Assembly: GCA_013339765.2 (NCBI GenBank) | Contig: CM023457.1 | Coordinates: 71,303,578 to 71,367,577, forward strand | Reading direction: 5' to 3' | DNA: 64,000 nt | From: Haemaphysalis longicornis | Taxonomy: Eukaryota; Arthropoda; Arachnida; Ixodida; Ixodidae | Shown here: piece by piece, positions 10,800 to 23,013 of the stretch | How the letters are laid out: every line of letters begins with the position of its first letter | How positions within the stretch are numbered: position 1 is the first letter of the stretch | Translations under genes and position numbers: made by a program | The notes under the pieces: model-generated | Seen by the model: the letters and a program-made list of their open reading frames with translations, nothing else | Database searches by the model: none | What the model was told of the DNA's origin: nothing

Positions 10800-12530
10800 T
10801 TACAGACGCTTTGGAGTTAAGCGAGTGCCGCTGGTGTCCTTCTTAAAGTGTACTCTCTGTACAGGGCATTCTCGCTGGACCTTAATAGCTGCGGCTCCGA
10901 CAAAAGGAATAATGACCTCGCAGTCAGAACATCATTGAGCCTTCCCAACGTCACTGCTTGCCGAATAACCGCCCAATAGCCAACGCACATCGAAACTGCT
11001 TCAGTAAAAGGGAAGAAGGGAAGCTGTAGCGCCGTTGTAGTAGGCTCTTGGGTCGGTTAGCGCCCTCCCCGTATGCCCCGACGATGCAAGTGGCTGGTAT
11101 GGGTGTTACGAAAAGGCTGTTATGTCCAATCTTAGTTAAGTGCGGCCATAGCTTCGAACACAGGCGAACATGCTGCCCATTTACCAACAGGGAAATCCTA
11201 GCGTGTCCGTCCCAGTACGTTGAAACGCGGTCGCAGAGTCGCTGACCGGCGAAATGGCTTAGAACCTTCTGCGCATGCCCCGCGCTTCTCAATGGCGAAG
11301 GACTCATCGGCACCGTTGGCGCGCTGTGAGTTTATTCTTGATTAAGCTGCTTGAACTCAATTGGGGCGTGCTGGACACGCTTTCGCCGTGAGCAGAGGGT
11401 CGGTGTACCGGCTAAAAAAGAAAGAGTGAGTGCATTGTAGTCAGTGCTCTAGAGATGCTATGGTGTTTGATAGAGTAATTATTCTGGAGTCTTTCTGGAG
11501 TGTTTGCCTTAACTTCGTTATTCTGTCATCTTACCATAGATTAAACGGCTCTACCAGGCAAAACTGACAAGTCGGGGTTTTTTTATTATATAAAGCGCCA
11601 CATTATCTTCTACAAAATTCCGAGGAATAAAAAAAAGTTTACCGTGTTCTAAAAATGTCGGTAAATCTTTACAACATGGACTGCATGTCACGGCACGGCG
11701 GGGAGCGAAGGCCTATCGTTTTTTTGTCTTGCCCACTAGATAAGATCCCCCATCAAAGGAACTCGCATGGGGCGAAAAGATTTGTTCATGTGACCAGAAG
11801 TTCAGTTTCAGCTGACGCTTTAGGCAGTGTACATCTGAAAGCGGGAAAATATGGTTCGTTCTATCAACGTGCTCGCGTTACCAAAGTTGCCCTGGGGAGT
11901 AATACACTGTGCGGTCATCAGGTTCCCAATCGCGCTTGTAAGAAGTAACAAAAAAGACATATCAATGGAACATTTTTTTTACCATTCATGAAAAATAAAT
12001 TCCGATGAAGCTGTTAGATTAAGGTTTTGTTCATCCGGCGATTTATTGCCATCCAGGGTAAACCATTTTGTAGCCAGCAGTATTCAACAATTATACTGAT
12101 TAAGACACTGATTAAGAAGGTTAATACAACATTATTTGTGTTCTTAAGCGACTGCATGCACAGTGTGGGCCGTAACTTCGGCAGGCACTTCAGAGAGCAG
12201 AAAACAAATAATAAGAAGAAAAAGAATAAGAAGAATTGTCGTTTTTTTTTTTTTGGAAAGGGGGGGTATTTAGCTAATTCAACGGACACTGTCATGTTCA
12301 AAAATTTCCGCCAAGCCAGCCTGGGAACTTGGTTGGACAGCAAAGCCACCTAGTACACGCCATAAAACCCAGTAAACCACGAAGGGGGTGGTGGCGGAGG
12401 GGTAGCGTGAACGTGTGGAGAAACGAAACACATTTTGGAATTTTTAGCCTTCTTGCAGTTTAAGAACTACGCCTCCTTTCTTTCCGCACCACCCCTCTCG
12501 TTCTTCCCCTCTCCTCTCGCAACTCACATA
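10800..12530. other. Unclassified DNA
   Basis: Contains frames such as 10,951-11,313 (-, 120 aa), 11,655-11,948 (+, 97 aa) and 12,014-12,353 on both strands, all without recognisable domains. T-rich and A-rich homopolymers near 11,580, 11,975 and 12,241 look like decayed retroposon tails. Confidence 0.4.
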
Positions 12531-12534
12531 ATGA

Positions 12535-12620
12535 GTACAGTGGAGGTCTGTTCAATTCAACTCAATTTTCCCGCATTCGCGCCATCTTTTGGGACAGCGC
12601 GCTGAGCTTTCTATAACATA
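12535..12620 (+). repeat. Possible repeat X fragment
   Basis: The order TGGAGGT, TCAA, TTTTCCC and GCCATCTTTTGGGACAG matches the X copy at 43,603-43,665. Similarity beyond this core is weak, so this is a tentative assignment. Confidence 0.35.
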
Positions 12621-12750
12621 TACGCCTCCGGTAGGTGCCCAAGTAAAAAAAACACATTTCTTATCGTTTCAAGTTTAACAAATGGCATGTAAATTACATA
12701 TATGTAGAGAAAAAAAATTTGGTGGCCTAACGCTAGGCTGTTAATCATCA

Positions 12751-12786
12751 TAATAATAATCATCATCATCACCATGATGATGATGA
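12751..12786. repeat. (ATC)n/(ATG)n foldback microsatellite
   Basis: CATCATCATC followed directly by ATGATGATGATG makes a 12-bp self-complementary trinucleotide repeat. ATC-type tails are typical of RTE-like 3' ends, but no element body was seen here. Confidence 0.6.
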
Positions 12787-12879
12787 AAGTGTGCTGAAAC
12801 CCCTTTAGAGGACCGGTGCATGGGCGCTGGTAGTGCTAGACAAGTGCAAAGAGCGGACTCATAAGCGGACCGGAAGCCC

Positions 12880-13400
12880 TACATCTTCAAGTCATCTCTT
12901 GTGCACTGGCTGCCAAGGGAGAAGCGAGTATTTTACAATCGAATAACTGCCGTTCGTGTTGTGTACTCCTGCAGGCGGAAAGAATGCCGTCGCCTGGCAG
13001 CTAGACACAGGCCGCTCATATTTGGAAGACCGGTATTCAAGCAAACAACAAGTACTCGGCGGCTGGAAGCCTGCCGCACGCCTTTCGATCAACATTGTGG
13101 GAGCATGTGCCGTTCCTCAGACTCGGGACTCGGGGCGATCTGCAAGATAATTCTCAAAGCCGGCCGATTTTTGCTGATGGTCAAGCATTCTGGAGAACAG
13201 CTATACGTTGGCCGCTCGGCGAGGAGACTTACTATTCTGCCTGGAATGACATGCACGCGTATAATAAAATTGCTGAGCAGAAGCAAATCGATTAACTGAA
13301 GTTTGTCACCAATTGAAAAGACGTGCCGAACCAGGTAAAAAATTTCGCAAATAGAAAAAAATTATAATACCAGGAACGCACAACCCATCCGCGGCGAGTG
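12880..13400 (+). other. Unclassified open-frame region (132 aa)
   Basis: Three overlapping plus-strand frames, the longest 12,901-13,299, run through this interval. I recognise no domain, signal peptide or motif. It could be a decayed transposon ORF, since it precedes a LINE 3' end. Confidence 0.3.
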
Positions 13401-13689
13401 GGTCCATGAGCTGGCGAGCGAGGGTTGTCGGAATTGCCTCCCGCAGACTAACGGCTCCCTCACCGAAGAGTTCTTCTTTGATACCGAGTTCTTCGTTGAT
13501 TTCTTCGAAGATTTATCAACAGCGCCCATCATCTCGGACCCAGTGCCTCCTAGGTTTCCCCGCGCTGCACAGGTCTTGTTTAATCGGGCGCCTTCTGGAT
13601 ACGCTTTAACTGATGACGTTGTGCCACGTGGAGGCGCACCTCGAACAGAACACGACGGCGCGGTTGATTTCAATACGTCGCACCTAATT

Positions 13690-13948
13690 ACAGTTTGATT
13701 TTTATCAATCAGTCGCCTGGCCATCACCACCCGAACCTTCCCATCTGCTATGCGTGTGGGCAGATGCTGAAACCCACTGTACACCACCTTGTATGGAACT
13801 GCTAGGTCTCATAGGGCCACGCTCGGCACATCGGCCTGCATGGGTCCTTGTTTGTGAGGGCTGGACCCGCCCCAAGGGCCGCACCACAGATACTTTATAC
13901 GCATTTTTGTGGTTCGTCCACGATTCCTCCATGTTAGGGCATTATTGA
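13690..13948 (+). pseudogene. LINE ORF2 C-terminal remnant (+)
   Basis: CYACGQMLKPTVHHLVWNC is the C-terminal zinc-knuckle signature of I-clade or related non-LTR proteins (C-x2-C-G, H-H-x-V-W-x-C). A frame change later, VCEGWTRPKG precedes the stop at 13,948. This matches LREWTHPKG in the fragment at 24.7 kb. Reverse transcriptase is missing, so this is a 5'-truncated dead copy. It lies tail-to-tail beside the larger minus-strand element that starts at 14,054. Confidence 0.6.
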
Positions 13949-14053
13949 AGCTTTCGGGCAGGTATGTGTCGAACGCACACTTCTTTTTTGGTTACCTTAA
14001 ATTTGCTGTCACTACTTGTTCCGTGATCTCTACATCATCGTTACCCTACTATT

Positions 14054-14453
14054 AGAGTAGAAAAGACCTTTATTCGGTCGAAGCTACAGGCCGAGCATGT
14101 CGACGCTGGCGAACCAGTCTGCGGCGCTTCTTCTTTCAGAGACAAGCCAGTCGGTCCAAGGTGGTGATGGAAAGGGATGGAGAGGGATAGGAGTCAGATA
14201 GCTGAGCCACCGGGCAGTAGAAGAGGCAATGAGGTAGATCAGCGTAGGCAGTGGGGCAGTTGGGACAAGAGGGGTCAGACCTATAGCGATAGAGGAAAAG
14301 GCGGGAGGGAGTGATCAGGGCATTCATTTGGATGTGCCGGAGGAGTCGAGCCTCCGTTACGGTGAGTGATGGGTGAGGAGGCGGTAGAGGCGTTTGTCTA
14401 GACGGAGCTGAAGTTAGACCTCCTTGATGGTACGGCGAAGGGAGAGCCCCCAC
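14054..14453 (-). pseudogene. I-clade ORF2 C-terminus and 3' UTR
   Basis: The frame at 14,453-14,136 contains CPNCPTAYADLPHCLFYCP, a C-x2-C...H-x4-C knuckle. The motif HIQMNALITPSRLFLYRY precedes it, as expected downstream of RNase H in this clade. The 3' untranslated tail reads AATAAAGGTC near 14,079-14,070, close to the presumed end at 14,054. This knuckle probably binds the element RNA for target-primed reverse transcription, which is family knowledge and not shown here. Confidence 0.7.
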
Positions 14454-14479
14454 CGTCCTCCGAGGGCCCGGGCCAGGGG

Positions 14480-14985
14480 ATCAACGGTGCCCGGTGAAGA
14501 GTTTCGCGGGCGAGTTGATGCGCCAACTCATTGCCGTCAATCCCGGAATGTCCAGGGACCAACGGAGGAAAACGATGGATGGCTGTAGAGCGGAGACCAC
14601 TCGTTCGACCTCCTGTTGAAGGATAGAAGGTAGTGAGCGATTTTGTATGTGTATAATAGCGGCGTGAGAGTCAGAAAAGACTGTGTATTCGGGGACGGGG
14701 GGAAGAGAAGCAAAGGACTGAAGGGCATGGGCAATGGCGAGAACCTCAAGAGACATTGCTTCGGGAGGTGAAGGTATGGGCCGCTAGTGTGGGTTTCTTC
14801 TTCAGCAAGGTGAGGGTGGTACATAACGTAACAGCACGATCCTCGAGGCGCCACAAAGGAGGCATCTGTGTAAGCAATTCCCTGGGTTGCGAAAAGAGGA
14901 GAATGATGCTGCGCGGCCGCATGACGACGACCTGCATGAAGGACAGGGGACATGTTTGACGGGAGAGGGAGGATACGAAGGTGGG
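14480..14985 (-). pseudogene. RNase H domain of the I-clade element
   Basis: Catalytic signatures lie in order across three frames: AYTDAS near 14,870, MSLEVLAIAHAL at 14,756, FSDSHAA near 14,675 and VPGHSGIDGNELA near 14,530. They supply the acidic residues of a type I RNase H, which removes RNA from the first-strand hybrid. Two frame changes, at about 14,750-14,800 and 14,560, separate the motifs, so no single protein is made today. The close motif match implies that the insertion is not very old. Confidence 0.8.
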
Positions 14986-15239
14986 GCGCCGAAATTGCGT
15001 CGGGAGGGGTAATGGGGGAGACGGGAATCGGAGATATACCCTCCTGAACCAGTAACCATTGGCCTTACGGGTAAGGGAGAGCCGATAAAGCTGGGAATCC
15101 CGATGGAGATTGAGGAGAGAGCGAAGGGAATGAAAGAGGCCCGTGGCAAAAAGCTTATCTGTAGAAGTGGTGATAGGGAGGTTCAGTGCTGCCTTGTAGA
15201 GTCCCACCAGGGCGGTCTCAAGGGTATTGAGTTGAGTGT

Positions 15240-16500
15240 TGGTGAAGGAGATGTAAGGGATAAAGTACAAGAACTTGTTGAGGGCGAGCGCGTGAGCAAC
15301 CCTGCAGGCATTAGCTTCGTGAAGACCCGCACGTCGAGTGACCACACGACGCAGAAGGTGGGTTACCGAGTGGCAGGTCGCGACGGCGCTGTGTAGGGCT
15401 TGTATGTTCTTGGCTGCATGCAAACGGAAAGCCAAGAACCTTGCATTTGGTGACGACAGGAATGGGAGAGCCAGAAATATGGAGAGAGATGAGGGAATTG
15501 TGGGCGCGCTGGTAAGAGGAACGGTTGAGAAGAGAAGCTCGGACTTTTCCGGAGCAGGGGGAAAGACCAACAGCGGTGAGAAAAGAGTCGATGAGATCCA
15601 AGCCACGTTGCAGGGTACTCTGCACATGGCCCGGAGAGCCAGACGAACACCAAAGGGTGATGTCGTCGGCGTAAAGGATGTGAGGAAGATCAGGGATTTC
15701 AGCTAGTTGGGAAGCGAGAGGAGTCATAGCAATATTGAAAAGGGTGGGGGAAAGAACAGCACCCTGAGGAGTGCCTCGAGTGATGTGGTGGGGGTCGGAC
15801 AGATGGGAGTCGACTTGACAGCCAGCCACTCGGTGAAAAGGGAAGGAGCGGAGATTGGAGTACATGCGGGAGCCGCAGGACATTGCGGCAAGCTGTGCCA
15901 GGATATGGTTATGGCACACACCGTCAAAGGCTTTACGGACATTGACGGTCACCAAAGCGTGGACTTGAGGGGGGGTGGAAGAGAGAAAGGTGTGCTGGAG
16001 AAGAAAAAACATAACCTGAGTGCAGACACGGCGACGAAATCCGATGATTGAATGAGGGAAGAAGTCCCTCTTTTCGAGAAATTCGAAGAGGCGAGTCAGA
16101 GCCATACGCTCAAGGGTCTTACCAACGCATGACGTTAAGGATATAGGCCGAAGGTTAGCGATGGAAGAAGGTTTTCCAGGTTTGGGAATCATGGTAATAA
16201 GGGAAGAAGTCCAGGAGCTAGGTAGGCAGCCACTGTCCCAGGCTTGATTAAAAATCTGGAGGAGGAACTCTTTCGCATTCTCGGGGAGGTTGCGGAGAGC
16301 CGTGTATATGATGGCGTCTTCCCCAGGAGCAGAAGCTTAGCATTTCCAACCAGGGCCGCCTCGAGCTCCTGGAGAGTGAAAGGGCGGTCCAGATCAGAAT
16401 TAGGTTCACCTGAGTAGTCTATATAGCTAGGAGTAAGAGGGGGCGGGAGATAAAGAGAGGCTAGTTGGTTGAATAGGTCGGAGGCTGTTCCTTGAGCAAG
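15240..16500 (-). pseudogene. Reverse transcriptase domain of the I-clade element
   Basis: The frame 16,192-15,311 contains IPKPGKPSSIANLRPISLTS (RT motif 1), KAFDGV, RGTPQGAVLSP and YADDITLW (YADD at about 15,673-15,662). In motif A the residue expected to be catalytic aspartate is asparagine (VTVNVRKAFD, codon near 15,943-15,941). YADD itself is intact. The enzyme would copy element RNA at a nicked target, but the substitution and flanking frameshifts make this copy inactive. The thumb-like region continues in other frames toward 15,150. Confidence 0.85.
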
Positions 16501-16992
16501 AGCTTTAGCTAAAGTGGGAGCAAGCGTGGGCTTAGTGCCTAGGAGAGATTTAAAAAGAGACCATGTCGATCGTGAGTGCAAAGCAGTGTCAAGATTGTCG
16601 CAGAGAGCACTCCATCGAGAATGTTCGAGAGAAGCACAGTGGGCAACGATCTCGTCTCGTAGAGCAGCGATTCTGGAAGCGAGCTGAGTATTTTGGGGTT
16701 GGGAGCGGAAGGAGCGCTGCAGTCGTTTACGGCGGCGCCATAAACGGAGAAAGTGAGGGTCAGGGTCTTGGATCGGATGACGGATGCGAGCACGGCGACT
16801 GCTGCTCGAAAGCGCAGCGGCAATGCCCGACGTCCAGTCCTCATACGACTCAAAGGAGTGGGAGGCCAGAGCCGTGCGGAAGGCGTCCCAGTCAATGTGA
16901 GTGACGAGGCGACATCGCGGGATGTGGGAAATGGAGATGGAAAATGAATCAGAAAATGGTCGCTGAGGAGGTTTTCCGCTGTGACCCGCCAC
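16189..16992 (-). pseudogene. EN-RT linker of the I-clade element
   Basis: This 267-aa frame joins endonuclease to reverse transcriptase. It contains HIDWDAFRTAL, an arginine-rich RLWRRRKRLQRSF segment and RSTWSLFKSLLGTKPT, all typical of the region between EN and RT in I and Jockey groups. It ends near PFTLQELEAAL, after which the frame shifts into the RT frame. It overlaps the endonuclease frame by some 450 bp, showing the local frameshift. Confidence 0.7.
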
Positions 16993-17630
16993 TGAACTGA
17001 AAGGGGCCCCCGAGAGAAAGTAAGGTCGGGTGTCGTGGGCCGCTGTGAGGTAGTGCCGGCTCTGGTAGGGGAGCCAGGATTATTAAGAAGGGTGAGGTGG
17101 CGCTCCTGTACAAGACAGTGGAGAAGGCGGCCGGGTTTGAGGGTCTGCGGGTAGCCCCAAAGAGTGTGAGGGACATTGAAGTCACCCCCAAGGATTAGAT
17201 TGGTGGTGGACGAAAGTGAGTGCAGGAACTTACCTAGCACACTGAATAAAGAGGAAGTTACAGGGGGGTGTAGAAAGAGAGGAGGGCCAGTGAGATTTTA
17301 AAAGAAGGGTCATAATAGACCACGCCGAGTAAATATTTGAGAAGAGTACAAGGTATGTCCAGTGGCTCCACGAGGATGTCGCCATGCACATAAATGGACG
17401 CTAGCGGCGTGCTCATAGCGGCATGATAGGCGCGGTACCTGGGATGGTACTAGTGGCCCGGGCCTCTTGCATCAAAAGAAAATGAGGGAGAAAATGGCGG
17501 TTAAGGAGGTACTGATGGAGAGGCGTCTTATTATTGCGTAAGTTTCGGCAATTTCCACTGCACCGCATCCAGACCCGCAGCACTGGACATCTAGGTAAAG
17601 GTGGATGTAGAAGGGCGGTTCTTTTTCTTA
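16950..17630 (-). pseudogene. AP-like endonuclease domain of the I-clade element
   Basis: An N-terminal strand with GNCRNLRNNKTPLHQYLL (about 17,556-17,505) and the catalytic glutamate in LLMQEA (near 17,469) sit in the frame 17,700-17,413. LGGDFNVPHTLWGY (about 17,189) and LLSDHFLIHF (about 16,964) follow in the frame 17,240-16,539. All key endonuclease motifs (N, QE, GDFN, SDH) are present. One frameshift near 17,300-17,410 splits them. The domain nicks target DNA to prime reverse transcription. Confidence 0.8.
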
Positions 17631-17696
17631 TACGGGGGGAGTGATTCTTGTAAAGAAATAGCAAAGGAACCAAAGGACTTGAGTTGCTCGGATTAG

Positions 17697-17990
17697 TCAT
17701 TCAGCGCGGTAAGAACTTTGAGGATGGAGGTTTCGAGCTGAACCAATCGAGTGTGTTGGGCGGTGGACGTGCTTTCGACGAGGTCTGGCAAAGGCATGAG
17801 TTGGGTTGTATAGGGAGTTGTGGTGAACGTGGCAAGGTGCTGATTGAGCTGCGCAAGTTGGGAGGTAAGACAGGTGGTGGTTATTTGGAGTGTTTCGGTG
17901 AGAGACTGAATCTGCTGTTGCAAGTCCTGGGAAATACGCTGCTGGCGTTCGAGCATCCCGAGTCGGAGGTCGGAAGAGTGGCGGCTTTGT
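17697..17990 (-). pseudogene. ORF1-like coiled-coil remnant
   Basis: The frame starting at 17,956 is rich in Gln, Leu and Thr with heptad-like spacing (ERQQRISQDLQQQIQSL and on). It lies immediately 5' of the endonuclease. It extends upstream by about 12 codons to an in-frame stop near 17,998. Non-LTR ORF1 proteins often begin with such a coiled coil and coat the RNA. No zinc knuckle or RRM is left, and the piece is too short to be functional. Confidence 0.45.
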
Positions 17991-18009
17991 TATGGAACAA
18001 TAGCTCATA

Positions 18010-20680
18010 GTTTTTCATGACACACACTCCCCATGGGTATATAGTCGTTTGAGCACGCCAAAACCACACAATTTCTTTCGCGATATTTCCAATAAAGCAC
18101 GAGTTCCCCTAGCAGCTGCCCTATGAGCCAATGTACTGCGGCAAACGGGAATTCTTAATTGCGTACAGCTCTACCCTGAACTAATTATGACAAGTGACAA
18201 ACAACCTAATACATATATTACCCCGAGGTATTTTTGCACACCCGGATACCGTGGGCAGGTATTTATCCTGTTCTCTTTCTTTGTTTCCCCGAATACACTT
18301 GTTATCTACACGGTTAGAGCTTACCCACTGTACAGAGGGGACTGTTCAGGCAAAGACTACGCTCGGCGCACACGCGAGAACGCGTCTCCACGCGAATGGG
18401 TTGCGTCAGCGCCCCAAACGAGCCCTCCATTTCATCAGCTCATTGCGTACGCAAGGAAGGCGAAAGGCGTTTCTCGAGTCCGCCAGAGTGTCCCGGATAA
18501 ACAGAGCAACTTCCACACCCCTCTGCCGACAATGCATGAACACAGCACCGGCCATTTGCTGCATAACCACGGGGCTTTCATCGTACGTGACCATTTGGTT
18601 AAGGCGGAAAGAATGAGAACGAAGAGCACGTGAGCTGGTCTCGTAACGAAAGTGATGGTGGTTATGCCGTCACAGTGAGCACAATGGGACGGGCTGCCGC
18701 AGTCTTCACGGCTAGAAGCTGCGTGCACACACTATATTTACGTCTCTTTTTTTTTAGGCCGCTGTGTTTATAGATAACCTAGCGGTCTCACAGCTTCGAC
18801 CTGGCGCCTGTAATTACTCTCGTTGTGCGCTGCCTGGTTGGCTCTATGTTTAGACGACGGTCGTAAGAGGTCTGCCGCACTGCAACTGTCGGTAAGCGTC
18901 GCCGAGTGACCCGCACCGTATTGGTTCCTATGCCTCCTGACGTCACTCGACGCGGAAGTTGTGACAGCTGCTACCTTATTCGGTGCGCGGATAACGTTAG
19001 AGCTTCTCACTCCATGAGAGAAAGAAAAATGACTACTCCTGGCGTGTGACACCTCATCTTAAAAAGGCACAATTTGCTAGTTTTGTTTTGACAAGGCCTT
19101 GTCCGGATGAAAACTCCTTGCGACAATTTGACTGGAGGTAGCGGATCGTGTGCAAATGCGGGCCTTACACGAACACGCTGCTGTATTCCATGTTCTTCCT
19201 AAATAAGGCAATGCTCTATGGTTTTAATTGCTTGCAATTACCAGTTGTCGTGATGGAGAGGTCGGCGACGAGTGCTCTGCAAAAGTTACAGCCGGACAGG
19301 CGACACAAATAAGGCAGACGGTATATGGCGCTGTGTTTTCTGCCCTGCTTAACCTTTTACAGCGAACACTATAAACCAAATATCCCAGCAGCAACTCTAT
19401 AATACGAGTGCAGCGAACATGTGTCATTCACGTCAGATCTGACTCCATCCATCCATCCGTCCGTCCGACCATCCATACATCTATCCATTCATCCAGCAAT
19501 TCATCAACCCATCCGAGTGCTAGACGGCTGCCATAAGGTGAAGAAAAAAGCGAAACGCGAAGATTGTAGGGATGCCTACGGCAAGGCACTCGTTTTGAGA
19601 CCAATATGTGGGCTTTATTATGGCTCAAGATTATCCGTTCGGCGATACTGTTTGCTCAGAGGGCAGCTTCGAAATACATTCGGGCCAAAAGGTTCTGTAT
19701 TTCTTAGAAAATATTGAAGGAACCTCAAAGTAAAGATTGCGGGATGTTCGTTTCTGCCGAAGACCGATCTCGATTAGGAACCCAATCTCCTGGTCAAAAT
19801 CAACCAGAGGTTGAGTTTGCAGAAGGATCAGCAGCGCGATGATGATTGAAGTTATCGGAGATGGTGGCCGAAGTGACGAACTCGGGCCGCTGTTGAAGTC
19901 CCGAGACGACTAGGGAAGGGTAAGTGCAGCGTAGCGGTATGGCTCCACCCTCCGACCAAGAAGCCGTGGGTGGCGGGTAGTCTTCGGGGCGCATATGTAT
20001 TTCCTAGTCAGTACAGCCAGCCGTCAGCTGAGCTTGCTTATGGGGGCTAAATCACAGCATAAACTTACCTAAAGCATACAAAACCACCAGAACTGAAATA
20101 AATAAACGCCGAAACGCAATGGTTGAAAACCACGGTGCACAAAAATATTCAACACAAATAGCCGAAACCGACCTAAAAGGGGAAAGCCACCAAAAACGTA
20201 CAAGAAGCAGTAGCTGAAACTGACCAAAAGGCAACGAAAATACCCTACATTCCATTTATATTGCATAAAGATGTCACAAATAGATTATATGCGTGATAAA
20301 AAATGTTAATATTCGAATATGACAAACCCTTGAAAATGGAAAAGAGTGGTAACGGGATTGGAACGTGGGTTAGGATGCTTGCTTCACAGGAGCGGAACTA
20401 CTACACTACGAGACTAAGCGGTCCTGGGCGATTAAATTGAGGGCCACAAGCACGTGGATATAGCTTCAAACATGCCCCTAGACGGAGCCATGCGTCGCTT
20501 GACTGTGCTGACTAGGAATTGCCTATACGCAGTCTTACACGGGCTCTAAGATGACCGCCACGTGAATGGTGTAAATGCGTCGTTCGTAGCTCTCTTAGTT
20601 CATTTCATTTGCCCTGCCTCGCCGTAACATGTTTGGTGAAGGTACAGGGTGCTGGAACCCAGGACACAAACCATGACAGA
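18010..20680. other. Unclassified DNA
   Basis: Frames such as 18,187-18,633 (+, 148 aa) overlap others on both strands and show no recognisable domain. Apart from the CATC microsatellite listed separately, I see no element ends. Confidence 0.4.
19444..19519. repeat. Degenerate (CATC)n microsatellite
   Basis: Tandem CATC, CGTC and CATT tetranucleotides, with increasing decay toward the right end. Confidence 0.8.
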
Positions 20681-20689
20681 TGCGAACGA

Positions 20690-21935
20690 TGTGTGTACAC
20701 TCTTTACCCAAGACCACACAGATCAACAAAGTCAATATAAAGATTCGCGAAGCCTACGAAAGAGCTGTTGGGATAACATTCTTCCCATCAACTTGTCGTT
20801 TCCTCCAGCTGGGCTTGCATAACACACTGGAAGAACTAATTGAAGCCCACACCAACAGTCGGCATCAACGACTTCGACTAACTGTTACAGGGCGATATGT
20901 GCTAAGCACTTTGGGCTACTTTCTTCCACCAACAATCGACACCGTGCATCGTATGACAGCGATCCAACGAGCTTCCATAGGAGATTTCCAGTTCCAAAGC
21001 ACATGCACCCGACTTACAATACTGGCCGCAGTCGACACCGGGCACAGCTTCTTACGGCGAGATATGCCGCAGACCCCGAAGCATGCTGCACGGATGCCGC
21101 GAGCTGCCGCTTCGGATATACACACGCGGCTGCGGTAGTCAAGGCGAACGGGAGCAAACTGCAACAACTTTCTTACTGTCTCTATAATTACAGCTGGACA
21201 AGCGGCCATTCGCCTTGGCGGTGGTGCACTCTCCGACCTCCAACGTTACCTTGCTCACCGACTCACAGACAGCCTGCCCGACGGTTTGCAACAGGGAATA
21301 TCACCTGCCTTGCAGTGACCATCCTCCCACCAACGACCAGAGCTGCCACATACCCGCATTGTATGGATCCCAGCCCATACATCCCTAACTGACAATAAGG
21401 CGGGCTCATGTCACTGACCACGGACCTTACCCACCGGGCATTCCTAGAAGGGGAAGAAGACGCAACCATTTAGCGGCCCTCCGATCCTGCACCCCTTCTT
21501 ACAAATCTACTCCGACATCCTTCGTTACTACCGAGCCTCCCGAAGGGCCCTACCGACCCCACATCCACCCCTAGGTGTGGCCACAATCACACAGGCAAAT
21601 ATCTTTATTTTGGGATGGCTGGAGGCTTCAGGGTGAAATGATTGAGTTAATAATGACCGTTGGATCTCCTCCATCGGATTTCCCCTACCGCATAGCCCCC
21701 CCAACTCCCTATACTGCCCACACTCCAAATACAATAACTCATTTGCTTTGGATGTGCCTGCCAACCCCCACCCCCACAACCTTGAGCAGTGGGAGAGCTT
21801 GCTGCGCAGTGGCCAGCTCGTGGATCACGAGTTTCTTGTGACGCGCGCCCGGCCCGCCCCGGCACAGCGTAGACTACCGGACCTGGATGTCCACCCACCG
21901 CCTACGGTAGCACGCAATGCAATAATAAAAGAAGT
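20690..21935 (+). pseudogene. Second I-clade LINE remnant: post-RT, RNase H, tail
   Basis: The frame 20,680-21,138 contains INKVNIKIREAYERAVGIT, LGLHNTLEELIEAH and RLRLTVTGRYVLSTLGY. These match the conserved stretch after reverse transcriptase in I-clade proteins. RNase H follows in shifted frames, including IVWIPAHTSLTDNKAG near 21,357-21,405. A C-terminal HNLEQWESLLRSGQLVDHEFL lies near 21,775-21,838. An AATAATAAAA signal near 21,920 is the probable 3' end. RT and endonuclease are missing, so this is a 5'-truncated dead copy, in the opposite orientation to the element at 14-18 kb. Confidence 0.7.
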
Positions 21936-21939
21936 TTCC

Positions 21940-22720
21940 CAGTCCAATTCGATACATGGCGGCCAAAGCAGGGCGGTTGCAAGCTACCCGCCCCCACAGC
22001 TGCTTCTTCGTCGCAGGGTTGGTCCATACGCCACACTGCTGCACTTCCCCCTTCTTCGTCATCTCGTGAAAATACGCTGAATGGGGAAGTGAAGACTGTA
22101 TACAACTATTTACAAAAAGGAACTCAGCACGTGAGGAATAAACGAAATAGGCCTACATACGTCGCGCCGTCGCACGTCGATGTCTCCTCCTCCCTCTGCT
22201 GCACATTTTCTGCAATTCACCCGTGATCATCATGGTCATCGTCAGAGAAAGTTGGCCTTCCTGTACTGCGTTTTTGCGTACTGACATCATCAGCGAGAGG
22301 CTGAAAGCTTCGCTTTGAAACTGCAGCTATAGTCTATCTTCAAGTTCGTACAGATCCCTTGAGTGTCTCAAACTCCAAGTCTAACTCCCCTAAATCCAAA
22401 CGTACACAAACCCCTTGAGCGACTACGACCGGACTCTGCTCCCGCCGCAACATCAGTCTGCTTGCCAGGTCATTTGTGAGCAGTGAATGGCCTGAAAAAA
22501 TTTAGTGTGCCTTAATCTAATGAAAAATAAAAAAAACAATCATAAGACTTCGATCTGAGCAGAGGACGGCGTAGTGAAAGGCGATGGTAATAACAAGTAC
22601 TCTACACCTAACGCTACTCAACCCCCGGCTTTTAAAGTACATTTAGGTCTCGTTAAACCCTTCGATTTCAAAAGATTCATGCCTTTCCCAGGCGTTTCTT
22701 TACTGGTATATCAAATACAG
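21940..22720. other. Unclassified DNA
   Basis: No gene-like frame of note. A-rich runs near 22,497-22,540 could be retroposon tails. Nothing else was recognised. Confidence 0.4.
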
Positions 22721-22947
22721 GTCGTAGCTTCTCAGTGTGAAGGTCCCGAACGTGCTGCTGAGCCCAAGGACGCGGGTTCAATCCCGGCCGCGGTGGCCGC
22801 TTCAAAGATGGAGGTGAAAATTGAAAACGCCCGCGTGTGTGGAGATTTTGGCGCACGTTCAGATCCCGATGTGGTAGGAAATTAATCAGGAGCCCTCCAC
22901 TACGGCGCGCGTCATACCCCTGGTGTAGCTTCGGCGCGTTGAACCCC

Positions 22948-23013
<66 letters not shown>

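Larger units (their letters stand above)
14054..18003 (-). mobile_element. I-clade non-LTR retrotransposon, near full length, degenerate
   Basis: From right to left this minus-strand element carries an ORF1 remnant, an AP-type endonuclease, a reverse transcriptase, RNase H and a cysteine knuckle. It then has an AATAAA signal near 14,079. Pol plus RNase H in this order is characteristic of the I clade. The reading frame changes at least five times, and an upstream stop truncates ORF1 near 18,000. A conserved catalytic aspartate is also changed, so the copy cannot move autonomously. No target-site duplication was identified. It is the largest element in the window. Confidence 0.85.

Noticed and set aside
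12901..13299. Tick lipocalin or secreted-protein gene fragment
   Set aside because: A loose resemblance in residue composition only; no signal peptide, cysteine pattern or motif supports it.
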